From an uncultured Pseudomonadota bacterium (GTDB taxonomy: Bacteria; Pseudomonadota; Gammaproteobacteria; Burkholderiales; Eutrophovitaceae): DNA of 5,644 bases. The stretch lies in the NCBI GenBank assembly GCA_913057845.1, contig CAJXPC010000132.1, positions 1 through 5,644 of the forward strand. The letters are read 5' to 3'. This document shows, piece after piece, positions 1 to 5,618 of this stretch; the first letter of the stretch is position 1; each line of letters begins with the position of its first letter. Position numbers and translations under genes: made by a program. The notes under the pieces are model-generated. The model saw only the letters and a list, made by a program, of their open reading frames with translations, ran no database searches and was not told where the DNA came from.

Positions 1-1217
1 TCGCAGGCTAAGTCATCGGTGACCGCAATGTCGAGAAAAGCGTCTACCGGATCTTTCCCTTGCGCATGCGCGATTTCCGAAACGGGCAAATCAACAAATG
101 GGGTAAGCTCCTCACTGCGCGCATGATGCAAAGTAATTCGTTCCCAGTCAGCAAATCCAGTTGGGTTTTTTAAATCCTCCCTAAACTGCTTTCTGAATTC
201 CGGATCAGCATAAATGAGCTTCTGAGCCTCCTTAGATTTGTTTTGGAAAACACGCTTCCAAGAGGGGAACGACGCAAATGAAAAAGGGTTACGCATATCC
301 ATCTCGCGCGTTAGCGGTAGGGGTGATGTCTGCGGTCTAGCGCCTTTCTCAATCATTGGTTTTGCGCGTCGAAGGCTCTCTCGAACCGCCTCTGAAATGT
401 CATCTCGATCAAACATCGCGATAAACGTGACAGGCCGTCCACTCTCGTCAAGCAACATATCAAGAATGTCGCATTGATCCTCCTCCAGCACTCCCAACTG
501 TCGAGTCAACGCAATCTCAATCGCACCTTTGTTGCGTTTCTTTAATGTGTTCGCATATGCTTTTAATTCCGCTCGACTGGCATTGCGACAAGCTAACGGT
601 TTCCCACCAAAACCCATATGTTGATTAAGTATCGTGCTGGAGAACCCAAATGCCCCATGGTCCATTGCCTCACCAAGTAGACGAGCTATCTCACACATTT
701 CACCCTCCTCCGCAGCTCTTTCGATAGATTCTTGACCCATCACAAAATGCCTAAATGGACTCAATGGGGCCAAAAAAGCAGTATTTACCCCAATTTTTTG
801 TCTCTGCGCGAAGTCCATAAATTCTGGAAATGACTCCCAATCCCAGGTGATCCCTTTTTCTAAAACCTCGAATGGAATTGCTTCAACATTTTCAAGGTCG
901 CGCATGGCGACCTCACGTGCATCCGAGTGGCACGGAGCAATGCCAACACCACAATTTCCCAAAACAACCGAAGTCACTCCATGCCAAGAAGATGGCGTAA
1001 CCAATGTATCCCAACAAATCTGAGCATCATAATGAGTATGTGGGTCAATAAATCCAGGCGACACAATGAGGCCCTCTGCGTCAATCACTCGCTTACCCGA
1101 AGTGTTTAACTCTCCAATCTCAACGATAACCCCACCGCTGACACCCACGTCAGCGCGATAGGCTGGAAGTCCGGTGCCGTCTATGATTATTCCATTTTTA
1201 ACTAAAAGATCATACAT
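1..1217 (-). CDS. Amidohydrolase of the N-acyl-D-amino-acid deacylase superfamily, C-terminus cut by window edge
   Basis: Reverse-strand reading gives 405 uninterrupted codons from ATG at 1217 to the left edge, with no stop reached. The N-terminus is a typical amidohydrolase start (MYDLLVKNGIIIDGTG), followed by the metal-site strand PGFIDPHTHYDA with His60 and His62, then GNCGVGIAP with Cys89, which matches the zinc-ligand cysteine of D-aminoacylases. Family members usually have well over 500 residues, so roughly the last quarter or more is missing. The family hydrolyses N-acyl-D-amino acids, cyclic amides or related C-N bonds in the cytoplasm. The specific substrate is unknown. The two later zinc histidines of classical D-aminoacylase are not seen in their usual settings; that stretch reads GFSSTILNQHMGF and later IEIALTR. 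An in-frame TAA at 1236-1238 makes 1217 the only ATG start. No clear Shine-Dalgarno site precedes it, and the upstream dehalogenase stops 30 bases before, so translation may depend on the upstream gene. Last visible gene of the minus-strand operon. Confidence 0.85.
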   Translation of the reverse strand, partial: MYDLLVKNGIIIDGTGLPAYRADVGVSGGVIVEIGELNTSGKRVIDAEGLIVSPGFIDPHTHYDAQICWDTLVTPSSWHGVTSVVLGNCGVGIAPCHSDAREVAMRDLENVEAIPFEVLEKGITWDWESFPEFMDFAQRQKIGVNTAFLAPLSPFRHFVMGQESIERAAEEGEMCEIARLLGEAMDHGAFGFSSTILNQHMGFGGKPLACRNASRAELKAYANTLKKRNKGAIEIALTRQLGVLEEDQCDILDMLLDESGRPVTFIAMFDRDDISEAVRESLRRAKPMIEKGARPQTSPLPLTREMDMRNPFSFASFPSWKRVFQNKSKEAQKLIYADPEFRKQFREDLKNPTGFADWERITLHHARSEELTPFVDLPVSEIAHAQGKDPVDAFLDIAVTDDLAC

Positions 1218-1247
1218 ATCAGAAGAATTGTAAATTTAGCCCATTAT

Positions 1248-2135
1248 TTATTGAAACCGAATTCGCTGGACGAAGCTTGAAATATGTGCACCTATCTCTC
1301 CAGGGCTGTCTTCCTGTAAAAAATGCAACCCAGATACCGTAACCTCAGTTTGATTCGGCCAATGACGACACAGATCTCTTTGCCGCCCAACCAAGATAGA
1401 ACCAGGATCCGCATTAATGAAGAGTTTGGGAACCTGGGACGACCCAAGCCACCGGGAATAATCTCTAACTACATTCACCACCTCAGCAGGCTCACCCTCA
1501 ATGGGGATCTCTCTAGGCCACGACAAAGTAGGCCTTCTCTCCTCTCCAGGGTTTTGGAAAGGCCGTCGATATTCAGCCATCTCACTGTCACTCAATGTGC
1601 GCGAGATAGACCCTGGGAGCACACGCTCAATGAATACATTTTTGTCTAAAATCATTTCTTCTCCAGCGGGAGAGCGAAATGCTTGGAATACCTTACGCGC
1701 ATTTTCTGGCCAATCATCCCAAGTAAGCACATCAACAATCGATTCCATGTACACGATACCTTGCACTCGCTGGTCGTTCTTTGATGCCCACTCAAAGGCC
1801 AAAGCGGAACCCCAATCATGGATGACAAAAATGATTCGATCTCCCAAGTCTAATTGCTCCCAAGCCCCAAACAGGTATTCCCTTTGCTCCGCATACGAGT
1901 AACGACTCGCATTGGACTCTGGCAGTTTTTCCGAATCACCCATACCAATCAGATCACATGCGATCAGTCGCCCTAACCCCTCACAGTGAGGCATGATATT
2001 GCGCCATAGATATGATGAAGTAGGATTTCCATGCTGAAAAACAATCGAATCACCTTCGCCCACATCGATATAGGCCATCTGCTTACCATTGACTTGGATC
2101 GACTTCTTTGCTGCAAACGGTTGATCGCTAGGCAT
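1248..2135 (-). CDS. linB: Haloalkane dehalogenase, LinB-like (HLD-II subfamily)
   Basis: Alpha/beta-hydrolase of 295 residues; LinB has 296. It hydrolyses a carbon-halogen bond to an alcohol, halide and proton without cofactors. The whole active site is visible: Asn37 (HGNPTSS) and Trp108 hold the halide, Asp107 (IHDWGS) is the nucleophile, Glu131 (YMESI) the catalytic acid and His271 (GLHFLQED) the base. These sit exactly one residue before Asn38, Trp109, Asp108, Glu132 and His272 of LinB. A hand alignment with LinB as I remember it needs no gaps and gives about 64% identity. Pocket and tunnel positions differ: LinB Leu177 is Ser176 here, Ala247 is Ser246, Leu248 is Ile247 and Met253 is Gln252, so substrate range probably differs. 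The start is ATG 2135, with AAAGGAG eight bases upstream. A longer in-frame start at 2270 would overlap the crotonase gene and add 45 residues the family lacks. No signal peptide. The symbol rests on homology and does not imply lindane breakdown. Confidence 0.95.
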   Translation of the reverse strand: MPSDQPFAAKKSIQVNGKQMAYIDVGEGDSIVFQHGNPTSSYLWRNIMPHCEGLGRLIACDLIGMGDSEKLPESNASRYSYAEQREYLFGAWEQLDLGDRIIFVIHDWGSALAFEWASKNDQRVQGIVYMESIVDVLTWDDWPENARKVFQAFRSPAGEEMILDKNVFIERVLPGSISRTLSDSEMAEYRRPFQNPGEERRPTLSWPREIPIEGEPAEVVNVVRDYSRWLGSSQVPKLFINADPGSILVGRQRDLCRHWPNQTEVTVSGLHFLQEDSPGEIGAHISSFVQRIRFQ

Positions 2136-2143
2136 AAGACCCA

Positions 2144-2150
2144 CTCCTTT
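2144..2150 (-). promoter_or_regulatory. Ribosome binding site of the dehalogenase gene
   Basis: AAAGGAG on the minus strand, eight bases before ATG 2135 and immediately after the crotonase stop codon (2154-2152). It decides in favour of the 295-residue start over the in-frame upstream ATG at 2270, and lets terminating ribosomes re-initiate. Confidence 0.85.
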
Positions 2151-2151
2151 G

Positions 2152-2943
2152 TTATCGCCCTTCGAATGCGGGCTTTTGTTTATTAATGAACGCAGTAATC
2201 CCGTTCTTAGCATCCTCGGTACCGACCATCCGCGCAATTTCTCTAGTTTCCCGCTCCATTTGTGATTCAAGCGTGTCGTTAGGCGACATAAGCACCAGTC
2301 TTTTTACGCCTCCATGCGCCAATGTAGGGCCCGCAGCAAGATCTCGAGCCAATTTGTCCACTTCCTGTTGCAAGTCGGCGGCTGGCACAATCCGATTAAC
2401 GAGCCCCCAATCAAGAGCCTCTTGGGCTGTTAGTGTTCGATTTGTTAGATATAACTCGAGCGCACGACGACGTCCAATAACTCGAGTTAAAAAGTAAGTA
2501 GAACTTCCATCTGGTGTGAGGCCAATTCGCGTGTACGCACTGGTAAACTTTGCTGTGTCAGAGGCTATGACTAAGTCACAACATGCAGCTAGACTCAATC
2601 CAGCTCCAGCCGCAGCACCATTCACCGCGGCAATAACGGGCGCATCTAACCAGGCTAAACGCGAAATAGCGATATGGAGATATCCTGTCATTTCGCGCAC
2701 CAACGCTTCTAGACGATGCTTGTTCGCGTGGAATTCAGCAACATCACCACCTGCACAAAAAGCCTTATCACCACTGCCAGTAATCACCACTGCACGCACG
2801 TCTTTGCTGCTCGCCATAAAATTAACAATATCGTGAAGATCTTTAGCTGCCTGACCATTGACGGCATTAAATGAGCTTTCACGATTGATCGTAATTCTCG
2901 CAATGTTGTCCTCAACTTTAAATAGCATCGTTTCAAATTCCAC
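2152..2943 (-). CDS. Crotonase-fold enoyl-CoA hydratase/isomerase family protein (PaaG-like, not a classical hydratase)
   Basis: Protein of 263 residues, a normal crotonase length, acting on an acyl-CoA thioester in the cytoplasm. Visible signatures are the oxyanion-hole segment FCAGGDV (62-68), the second one [12 protein letters not shown] (108-119), and the crotonase core [17 protein letters not shown] (136-152) followed by [33 protein letters not shown]. The two catalytic glutamates of rat mitochondrial enoyl-CoA hydratase (Glu144, Glu164) align with Ser117 and Tyr137, so simple hydration is unlikely. Asp145 sits where isomerases of the PaaG/ECI type and 4-chlorobenzoyl-CoA dehalogenase carry a catalytic acid. 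I chose GTG 2943 because AGGAGG (2954-2949) lies five bases upstream. GTG 2949 overlaps that site, and ATG 2928 would be 20 bases away. First gene of the minus-strand operon, 16 bases before the dehalogenase. Family call is firm; reaction and substrate are unknown. Confidence 0.9.
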   Translation of the reverse strand: MEFETMLFKVEDNIARITINRESSFNAVNGQAAKDLHDIVNFMASSKDVRAVVITGSGDKAFCAGGDVAEFHANKHRLEALVREMTGYLHIAISRLAWLDAPVIAAVNGAAAGAGLSLAACCDLVIASDTAKFTSAYTRIGLTPDGSSTYFLTRVIGRRRALELYLTNRTLTAQEALDWGLVNRIVPAADLQQEVDKLARDLAAGPTLAHGGVKRLVLMSPNDTLESQMERETREIARMVGTEDAKNGITAFINKQKPAFEGR

Positions 2944-2948
2944 TTTCA

Positions 2949-2954
2949 CCTCCT
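2949..2954 (-). promoter_or_regulatory. Ribosome binding site of the crotonase gene
   Basis: Perfect AGGAGG on the minus strand, with a five-base spacer to GTG 2943. Its overlap with the GTG at 2949 rules that codon out as the start. Confidence 0.8.
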
Positions 2955-2982
2955 ATATCAATTTTTATGCTGCGCGCTTTAA

Positions 2983-3037
2983 CAGTGATATGAGCATATA
3001 TATATTTTCACTGACACAATATTACGACACACACTGA
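2983..3037. promoter_or_regulatory. Candidate operator: CAGTGA/TCACTG half-sites in the divergent control region
   Basis: CAGTGA at 2983-2988 and TCACTG at 3008-3013 form a six-base inverted repeat around a 19-base spacer that contains an (AT)5 run (2996-3005). A further CACTGA copy lies at 3032-3037, in the same orientation as the CACTGA at 3009-3014. The sites lie between the divergent crotonase and DapA-like genes, where a shared regulator would bind. I see no convincing -35/-10 pair for the leftward operon, although its promoter must lie here or upstream. Six-base repeats in AT-rich DNA can arise by chance. Confidence 0.3.
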
Positions 3038-3041
3038 TCTT

Positions 3042-3071
3042 TTGCTCTACGAGAACCGCATCCTTTATATA
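3042..3071 (+). promoter_or_regulatory. Possible sigma-70-type promoter for the DapA-like gene
   Basis: TTGCTC (3042-3047) and TATATA (3066-3071), 18 bases apart, about 80 bases before the GTG start. The -35 box matches consensus only in part, and the surrounding AT-rich DNA makes chance -10 boxes likely. Confidence 0.35.
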
Positions 3072-3141
3072 TAGTGTCGGCTAGAGTTATGAATCACGTT
3101 GCTGCGTCCAACTGTAGGAACGTCTTTGACCAATTCACATC

Positions 3142-3145
3142 GGAG
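3142..3145 (+). promoter_or_regulatory. Ribosome binding site of the DapA-like gene
   Basis: GGAG, eight bases before GTG 3154. It supports a GTG start for a gene with no ATG nearby. Confidence 0.65.
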
Positions 3146-3153
3146 AAAAACTC

Positions 3154-4116
3154 GTGCCTGCGTTTAAAAAATTTGTACCAAATGGGGTCATCCCCGCGAC
3201 GTTATTGATTCTCAACGAAGACCTCAGTATCAATGATCCTGCTACGCGCAAACACACCAAAGATTGCGCACTGGTTCCAGGCGTGTCTGCGGTAACAGTT
3301 AACGGCCACGCTTCCGAAGTACATGCCTGCTCTTTTGAGGAACAACAACAAATACTTGGCTCAACGATGGACGAGATTGGGGACCAATGTCCTGTCATCA
3401 ATGGGGTCTATGCCGACGGAAGTCTGGAAGCTGCACGAATCGCGAAAATGGCAGATGCATCAGGTGCCTCCTGTTTACTGGTCTTTCCACCCAATACCAT
3501 GTCTATGGGTGGCCAACTACGTCCAGAAATGGCGATCGCTCACTTTAGTGAAATAGCGAATGCAACAGATCTGCCCCTAATTTGCTTCCAATACCCAATG
3601 TCAACTGGACTGGGTTACCCCTTCGACACACTACTCAAATTATTTGATGCCATACCTAACATTAAAGCCATCAAAGACTGGTCGAACGATCCGATGTTGC
3701 ATGAAAAACACATCAAGACGTTTCAATCTCTTTCCAACCCCATCAATGTGCTTACTACCCATAGCTCCTGGCTAATGGCCTCACTCAGCATGGGTGCGAA
3801 TGGATTGCTATCAGGAGCCGGCAGCGTGATTGTCGATCTGCAAGTTCAGCTATTTCAAGCAGTGAAAAGTAAGAACTTAGAGCTTGCCCAAGCTATCAAC
3901 GATCGTATTTACCCTCTGGCTCAGGTGTTTTATACCCCACCCTTTCTCGATATGCACAATCGAATGAAAGAAGCGCTCGTTTTACTCGGCCGAATCGAAC
4001 AGGCACACGTCCGTCCCCCACTTGTGAAGATCCCCAACCAAGACTTGGTAAAACTGAATCAAGCACTCAAAGCATCAAGGATAGGTCACGCATTAGAGAT
4101 TCCAGTGACAAGCTGA
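3154..4116 (+). CDS. Dihydrodipicolinate synthase/N-acetylneuraminate lyase family protein, substrate unknown
   Basis: A TIM-barrel class I lyase of 320 residues, slightly longer than E. coli DapA (292). The start is GTG with GGAG eight bases upstream. The Schiff-base lysine is Lys174 in NIKAIKDWSND, matching the IK(D/E) strand of the family, so a covalent imine with a 2-oxo acid such as pyruvate is expected. Two substrate motifs are altered. The GTTGE loop of DapA reads GHASE (51-55), so both loop threonines are lost. The YNxP motif reads FQYP (145-148), putting Phe where the catalytic tyrosine normally sits, with Tyr147 two residues later. This argues against lysine biosynthesis and for a lyase, hydratase-aldolase or deaminase with another substrate. 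It is transcribed away from the crotonase-dehalogenase-amidohydrolase operon across a shared control region of about 210 bases, which suggests but does not prove common regulation. No signal peptide or membrane segment is seen. Confidence 0.88.
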   Translation: MPAFKKFVPNGVIPATLLILNEDLSINDPATRKHTKDCALVPGVSAVTVNGHASEVHACSFEEQQQILGSTMDEIGDQCPVINGVYADGSLEAARIAKMADASGASCLLVFPPNTMSMGGQLRPEMAIAHFSEIANATDLPLICFQYPMSTGLGYPFDTLLKLFDAIPNIKAIKDWSNDPMLHEKHIKTFQSLSNPINVLTTHSSWLMASLSMGANGLLSGAGSVIVDLQVQLFQAVKSKNLELAQAINDRIYPLAQVFYTPPFLDMHNRMKEALVLLGRIEQAHVRPPLVKIPNQDLVKLNQALKASRIGHALEIPVTS

Positions 4117-4192
4117 ACCGAACTGGATCCTAGAGCGTCCCTGACGAAAGGCAAGTGATCTTGGGCAGGCATCAAAGTCGGATCACGCTTCT

Positions 4193-4220
4193 TTGATTGT
4201 GTTTACTTCTAGGCTATACT
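4193..4220 (+). promoter_or_regulatory. Sigma-70-type promoter for the PuuD-like membrane protein gene
   Basis: TTGATT (4193-4198), a 16-base spacer and TATACT (4215-4220), in the 209-base gap after the DapA-like gene. Transcription would start near 4227, giving a leader of about 100 bases. I see no intrinsic terminator between 4117 and 4192, so read-through from the DapA-like gene is possible. Confidence 0.55.
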
Positions 4221-4313
4221 TCGGCCAGCTGGATAGTGTCCAAACTCACTAATCTGGCAAGTGAACACGAAATTAAACGTGCGAGCGAGAAACTAAAAGT
4301 GGATTCTAAATAC

Positions 4314-4319
4314 AGGGAG
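4314..4319 (+). promoter_or_regulatory. Ribosome binding site of the PuuD-like gene
   Basis: AGGGAG, six bases before ATG 4326. It fixes the start there. The frame stays open back to 4197, but the extra 43 codons would begin inside the promoter and encode a charged stretch foreign to the family. Confidence 0.8.
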
Positions 4320-4325
4320 ATATTT

Positions 4326-4928
4326 ATGACTGCAATATTTCAATCGCTAGGCAAGACTGTTCTTGCTGGCGTAGTGATTCTGGTAGCTCTGCTGCTCATC
4401 GCATCAAGCATGGGAGACGCCAGCAGTATGTCACATGCTTGGGGAATCTTTATCATGCGTTGGTTGCATGTTCTCGCCGGCGTGATGTGGATAGGCATAT
4501 TGTGGTATTTCAATTTTGTACAGATGCCTTCGATGCCAAAGATACCCGACGAACAAAAACCAGCAATCGGCAAAGTCATTGCACCAGCCGCACTATTTTG
4601 GTTCCGGTATGGCGCTCTTGCGACTGTGGTTACCGGTGTATTACTAGCTCAAGGGCAGGGTTACTTAACAACTGCCCTATCATTTGGCAATGGATATCTA
4701 GCCATCGGCATTGGCATGTGGATGGCTCTCGTTATGGCGGCTAATGTTTGGTTCATTATCTGGCCCGCCCAAAAGAAAGCTCTTGGGATTGTAACTGTTG
4801 AAGCCGCCCAAAAGGCTGCTGCTGCGAAGATAGCGATGATGGGTTCGAGATTTAATACCATGCTCTCAATTCCTATGCTGTATATGATGGTTGCACAACA
4901 AAATGGAGGCGGCGCTTTAATCTGGTAA
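4326..4928 (+). CDS. PuuD-like (urate oxidase N-terminal domain) integral membrane protein
   Basis: A 200-residue inner-membrane protein with about five hydrophobic segments, near residues 11-28, 40-63, 88-108, 122-148 and 176-190. The core MRWLHVLAGVMWIGILWYF (44-62), FVQMPSMPKIPDEQKPA (64-80), IAPAALFWFRYGA (85-97) and the segment ending WFIIWPAQKKALG (142-154) are typical of the Urate_ox_N/PuuD membrane domain. His48 in the first core helix is a candidate haem ligand. Full PuuD urate oxidases are roughly twice this length and carry a C-terminal cytochrome c domain. Here there is no CXXCH motif, and the protein ends just after the last helix, so it is a stand-alone membrane domain whose electron partner, if any, is elsewhere. 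Urate oxidation should not be assumed. It has its own promoter and is followed by a bidirectional terminator. Family recognition is good; function is uncertain. Confidence 0.78.
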   Translation: MTAIFQSLGKTVLAGVVILVALLLIASSMGDASSMSHAWGIFIMRWLHVLAGVMWIGILWYFNFVQMPSMPKIPDEQKPAIGKVIAPAALFWFRYGALATVVTGVLLAQGQGYLTTALSFGNGYLAIGIGMWMALVMAANVWFIIWPAQKKALGIVTVEAAQKAAAAKIAMMGSRFNTMLSIPMLYMMVAQQNGGGALIW

Positions 4929-4949
4929 TAGCCCCCTACAAACCGTCCT

Positions 4950-4982
4950 AAAAAAAAGCCCACATATATGTGGGCTTTTTTT
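4950..4982. terminator. Bidirectional intrinsic terminator
   Basis: Perfect palindrome GCCCACATATATGTGGGC (4958-4975), preceded by eight A (4950-4957) and followed by seven T (4976-4982). Both strands therefore read a GC-containing hairpin followed by a U run. It lies between the convergent PuuD-like gene, ending at 4928, and dadA, ending at 5010, and can stop transcription from both. Confidence 0.93.
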
Positions 4983-5009
4983 ATCAAACATCATTTATTG
5001 AAAGTACAT

Positions 5010-5618
5010 TTAAAGAAATGAAAAATTGATCTCTGGTTTTATACCGCTCACCATGTCTGCAATTGCAGATCCAGAGCCACAAGACAACGTCCAACCAAGT
5101 GTCCCATGCCCTGCATTTAAGAATAAGTTACCAAATCCTGTACGACCTATTAATGGCACGCTCGAGGGTGTCATAGGCCTCAATCCAGCCCACTTCCGCG
5201 CGTTGTCGTAATCCATCCCATACGGGAACAATTTCTTGACTCGATTTAAAATACCCGCGCACCGCGCTTCATTAATCGACACATCATACCCATTCAACTC
5301 AGCGGTACCTGCCAATCTTAAAAAACCACCGAGCCGTGACATTGCAACTTTTCCATTTTCGTCTGTAATGCATACTTCTGGAGCCAAACTTGGGTCAACC
5401 ACTGGAACCGTCAGGGAATAACCTTTCACAGGAAATATAGGAACGCGAAGGCCTATCGGTCGCAATAAAGCATCCGTTAAACTACCTGTAGCAATCACGT
5501 AAGCATCAGCCGTCTTTAACCTTATCTCGCCTTCCTTATCGATTGTACGTAGACCACCAATTGAATCATTCGAGCCAACAAAACCAATAACTTTGGTGTC
5601 ATAAGAGAAGGCCACATC
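5010..5618 (-). CDS. dadA: D-amino acid dehydrogenase (DadA), C-terminal half; N-terminus missing
   Basis: FAD-dependent dehydrogenase that oxidises D-amino acids to 2-oxo acids and ammonia, passing electrons to the respiratory chain at the inner membrane. The 202 genuine residues match the C-terminal half of DadA (E. coli 432 residues): YVIATGSLTDALL (40-52), VPIFPVKGYSLTVP (59-72), RKWAGLRPMTP (141-151) and the closing FAD-contact motif NAGHGTLGWTLSCGSG (168-183). The N-terminal dinucleotide-binding GXGXXG region lies beyond the window. The open frame continues five codons into sequencing adapter (GTG at 5633, reading MYKRQ), so that apparent start is false and the last genuine codon is 5616-5618. 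Stop TAA is at 5012-5010, facing the bidirectional terminator. Within the DadA-like family the substrate could also be D-hydroxyproline or another D-imino acid. Confidence 0.92.
   Translation of the reverse strand, partial: DVAFSYDTKVIGFVGSNDSIGGLRTIDKEGEIRLKTADAYVIATGSLTDALLRPIGLRVPIFPVKGYSLTVPVVDPSLAPEVCITDENGKVAMSRLGGFLRLAGTAELNGYDVSINEARCAGILNRVKKLFPYGMDYDNARKWAGLRPMTPSSVPLIGRTGFGNLFLNAGHGTLGWTLSCGSGSAIADMVSGIKPEINFSFL

Noticed and set aside
1323..1902. Plus-strand open frames inside the dehalogenase gene, and similar ones elsewhere (238-477, 927-1109, 2186-2497, 2516-2836, 3323-3556, 4439-4744, 5026-5211, 5236-5421)
   Set aside because: They lie opposite or out of frame with well-supported genes, have no recognisable domains and appear to be shadows.
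2136..2270. 45-residue N-terminal extension of the haloalkane dehalogenase from ATG 2270
   Set aside because: It overlaps the crotonase coding region by over 100 bases, and LinB-type enzymes start where MPSDQPF begins. A strong ribosome site precedes ATG 2135.
2944..2949. GTG 2949 as the crotonase start
   Set aside because: It overlaps the AGGAGG ribosome site. GTG 2943 has a workable five-base spacer.
3135..3401. Minus-strand frame of 88 codons at the start of the DapA-like gene
   Set aside because: It is antisense to a clear family member and has no recognisable domain.
4155..4186. GTGATC/GATCAC inverted repeat after the DapA-like gene as a terminator
   Set aside because: The stem is only six bases with a 20-base loop and no following T run.
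4197..4325. 43-residue N-terminal extension of the PuuD-like protein
   Set aside because: The codons begin inside the promoter, encode a charged stretch not typical of the family, and ATG 4326 has its own AGGGAG site.
4661..4987. Minus-strand open frame across the PuuD-like gene and terminator
   Set aside because: It starts within the terminator region on the opposite strand and shows no family signature. It mirrors hydrophobic codons of the real gene.
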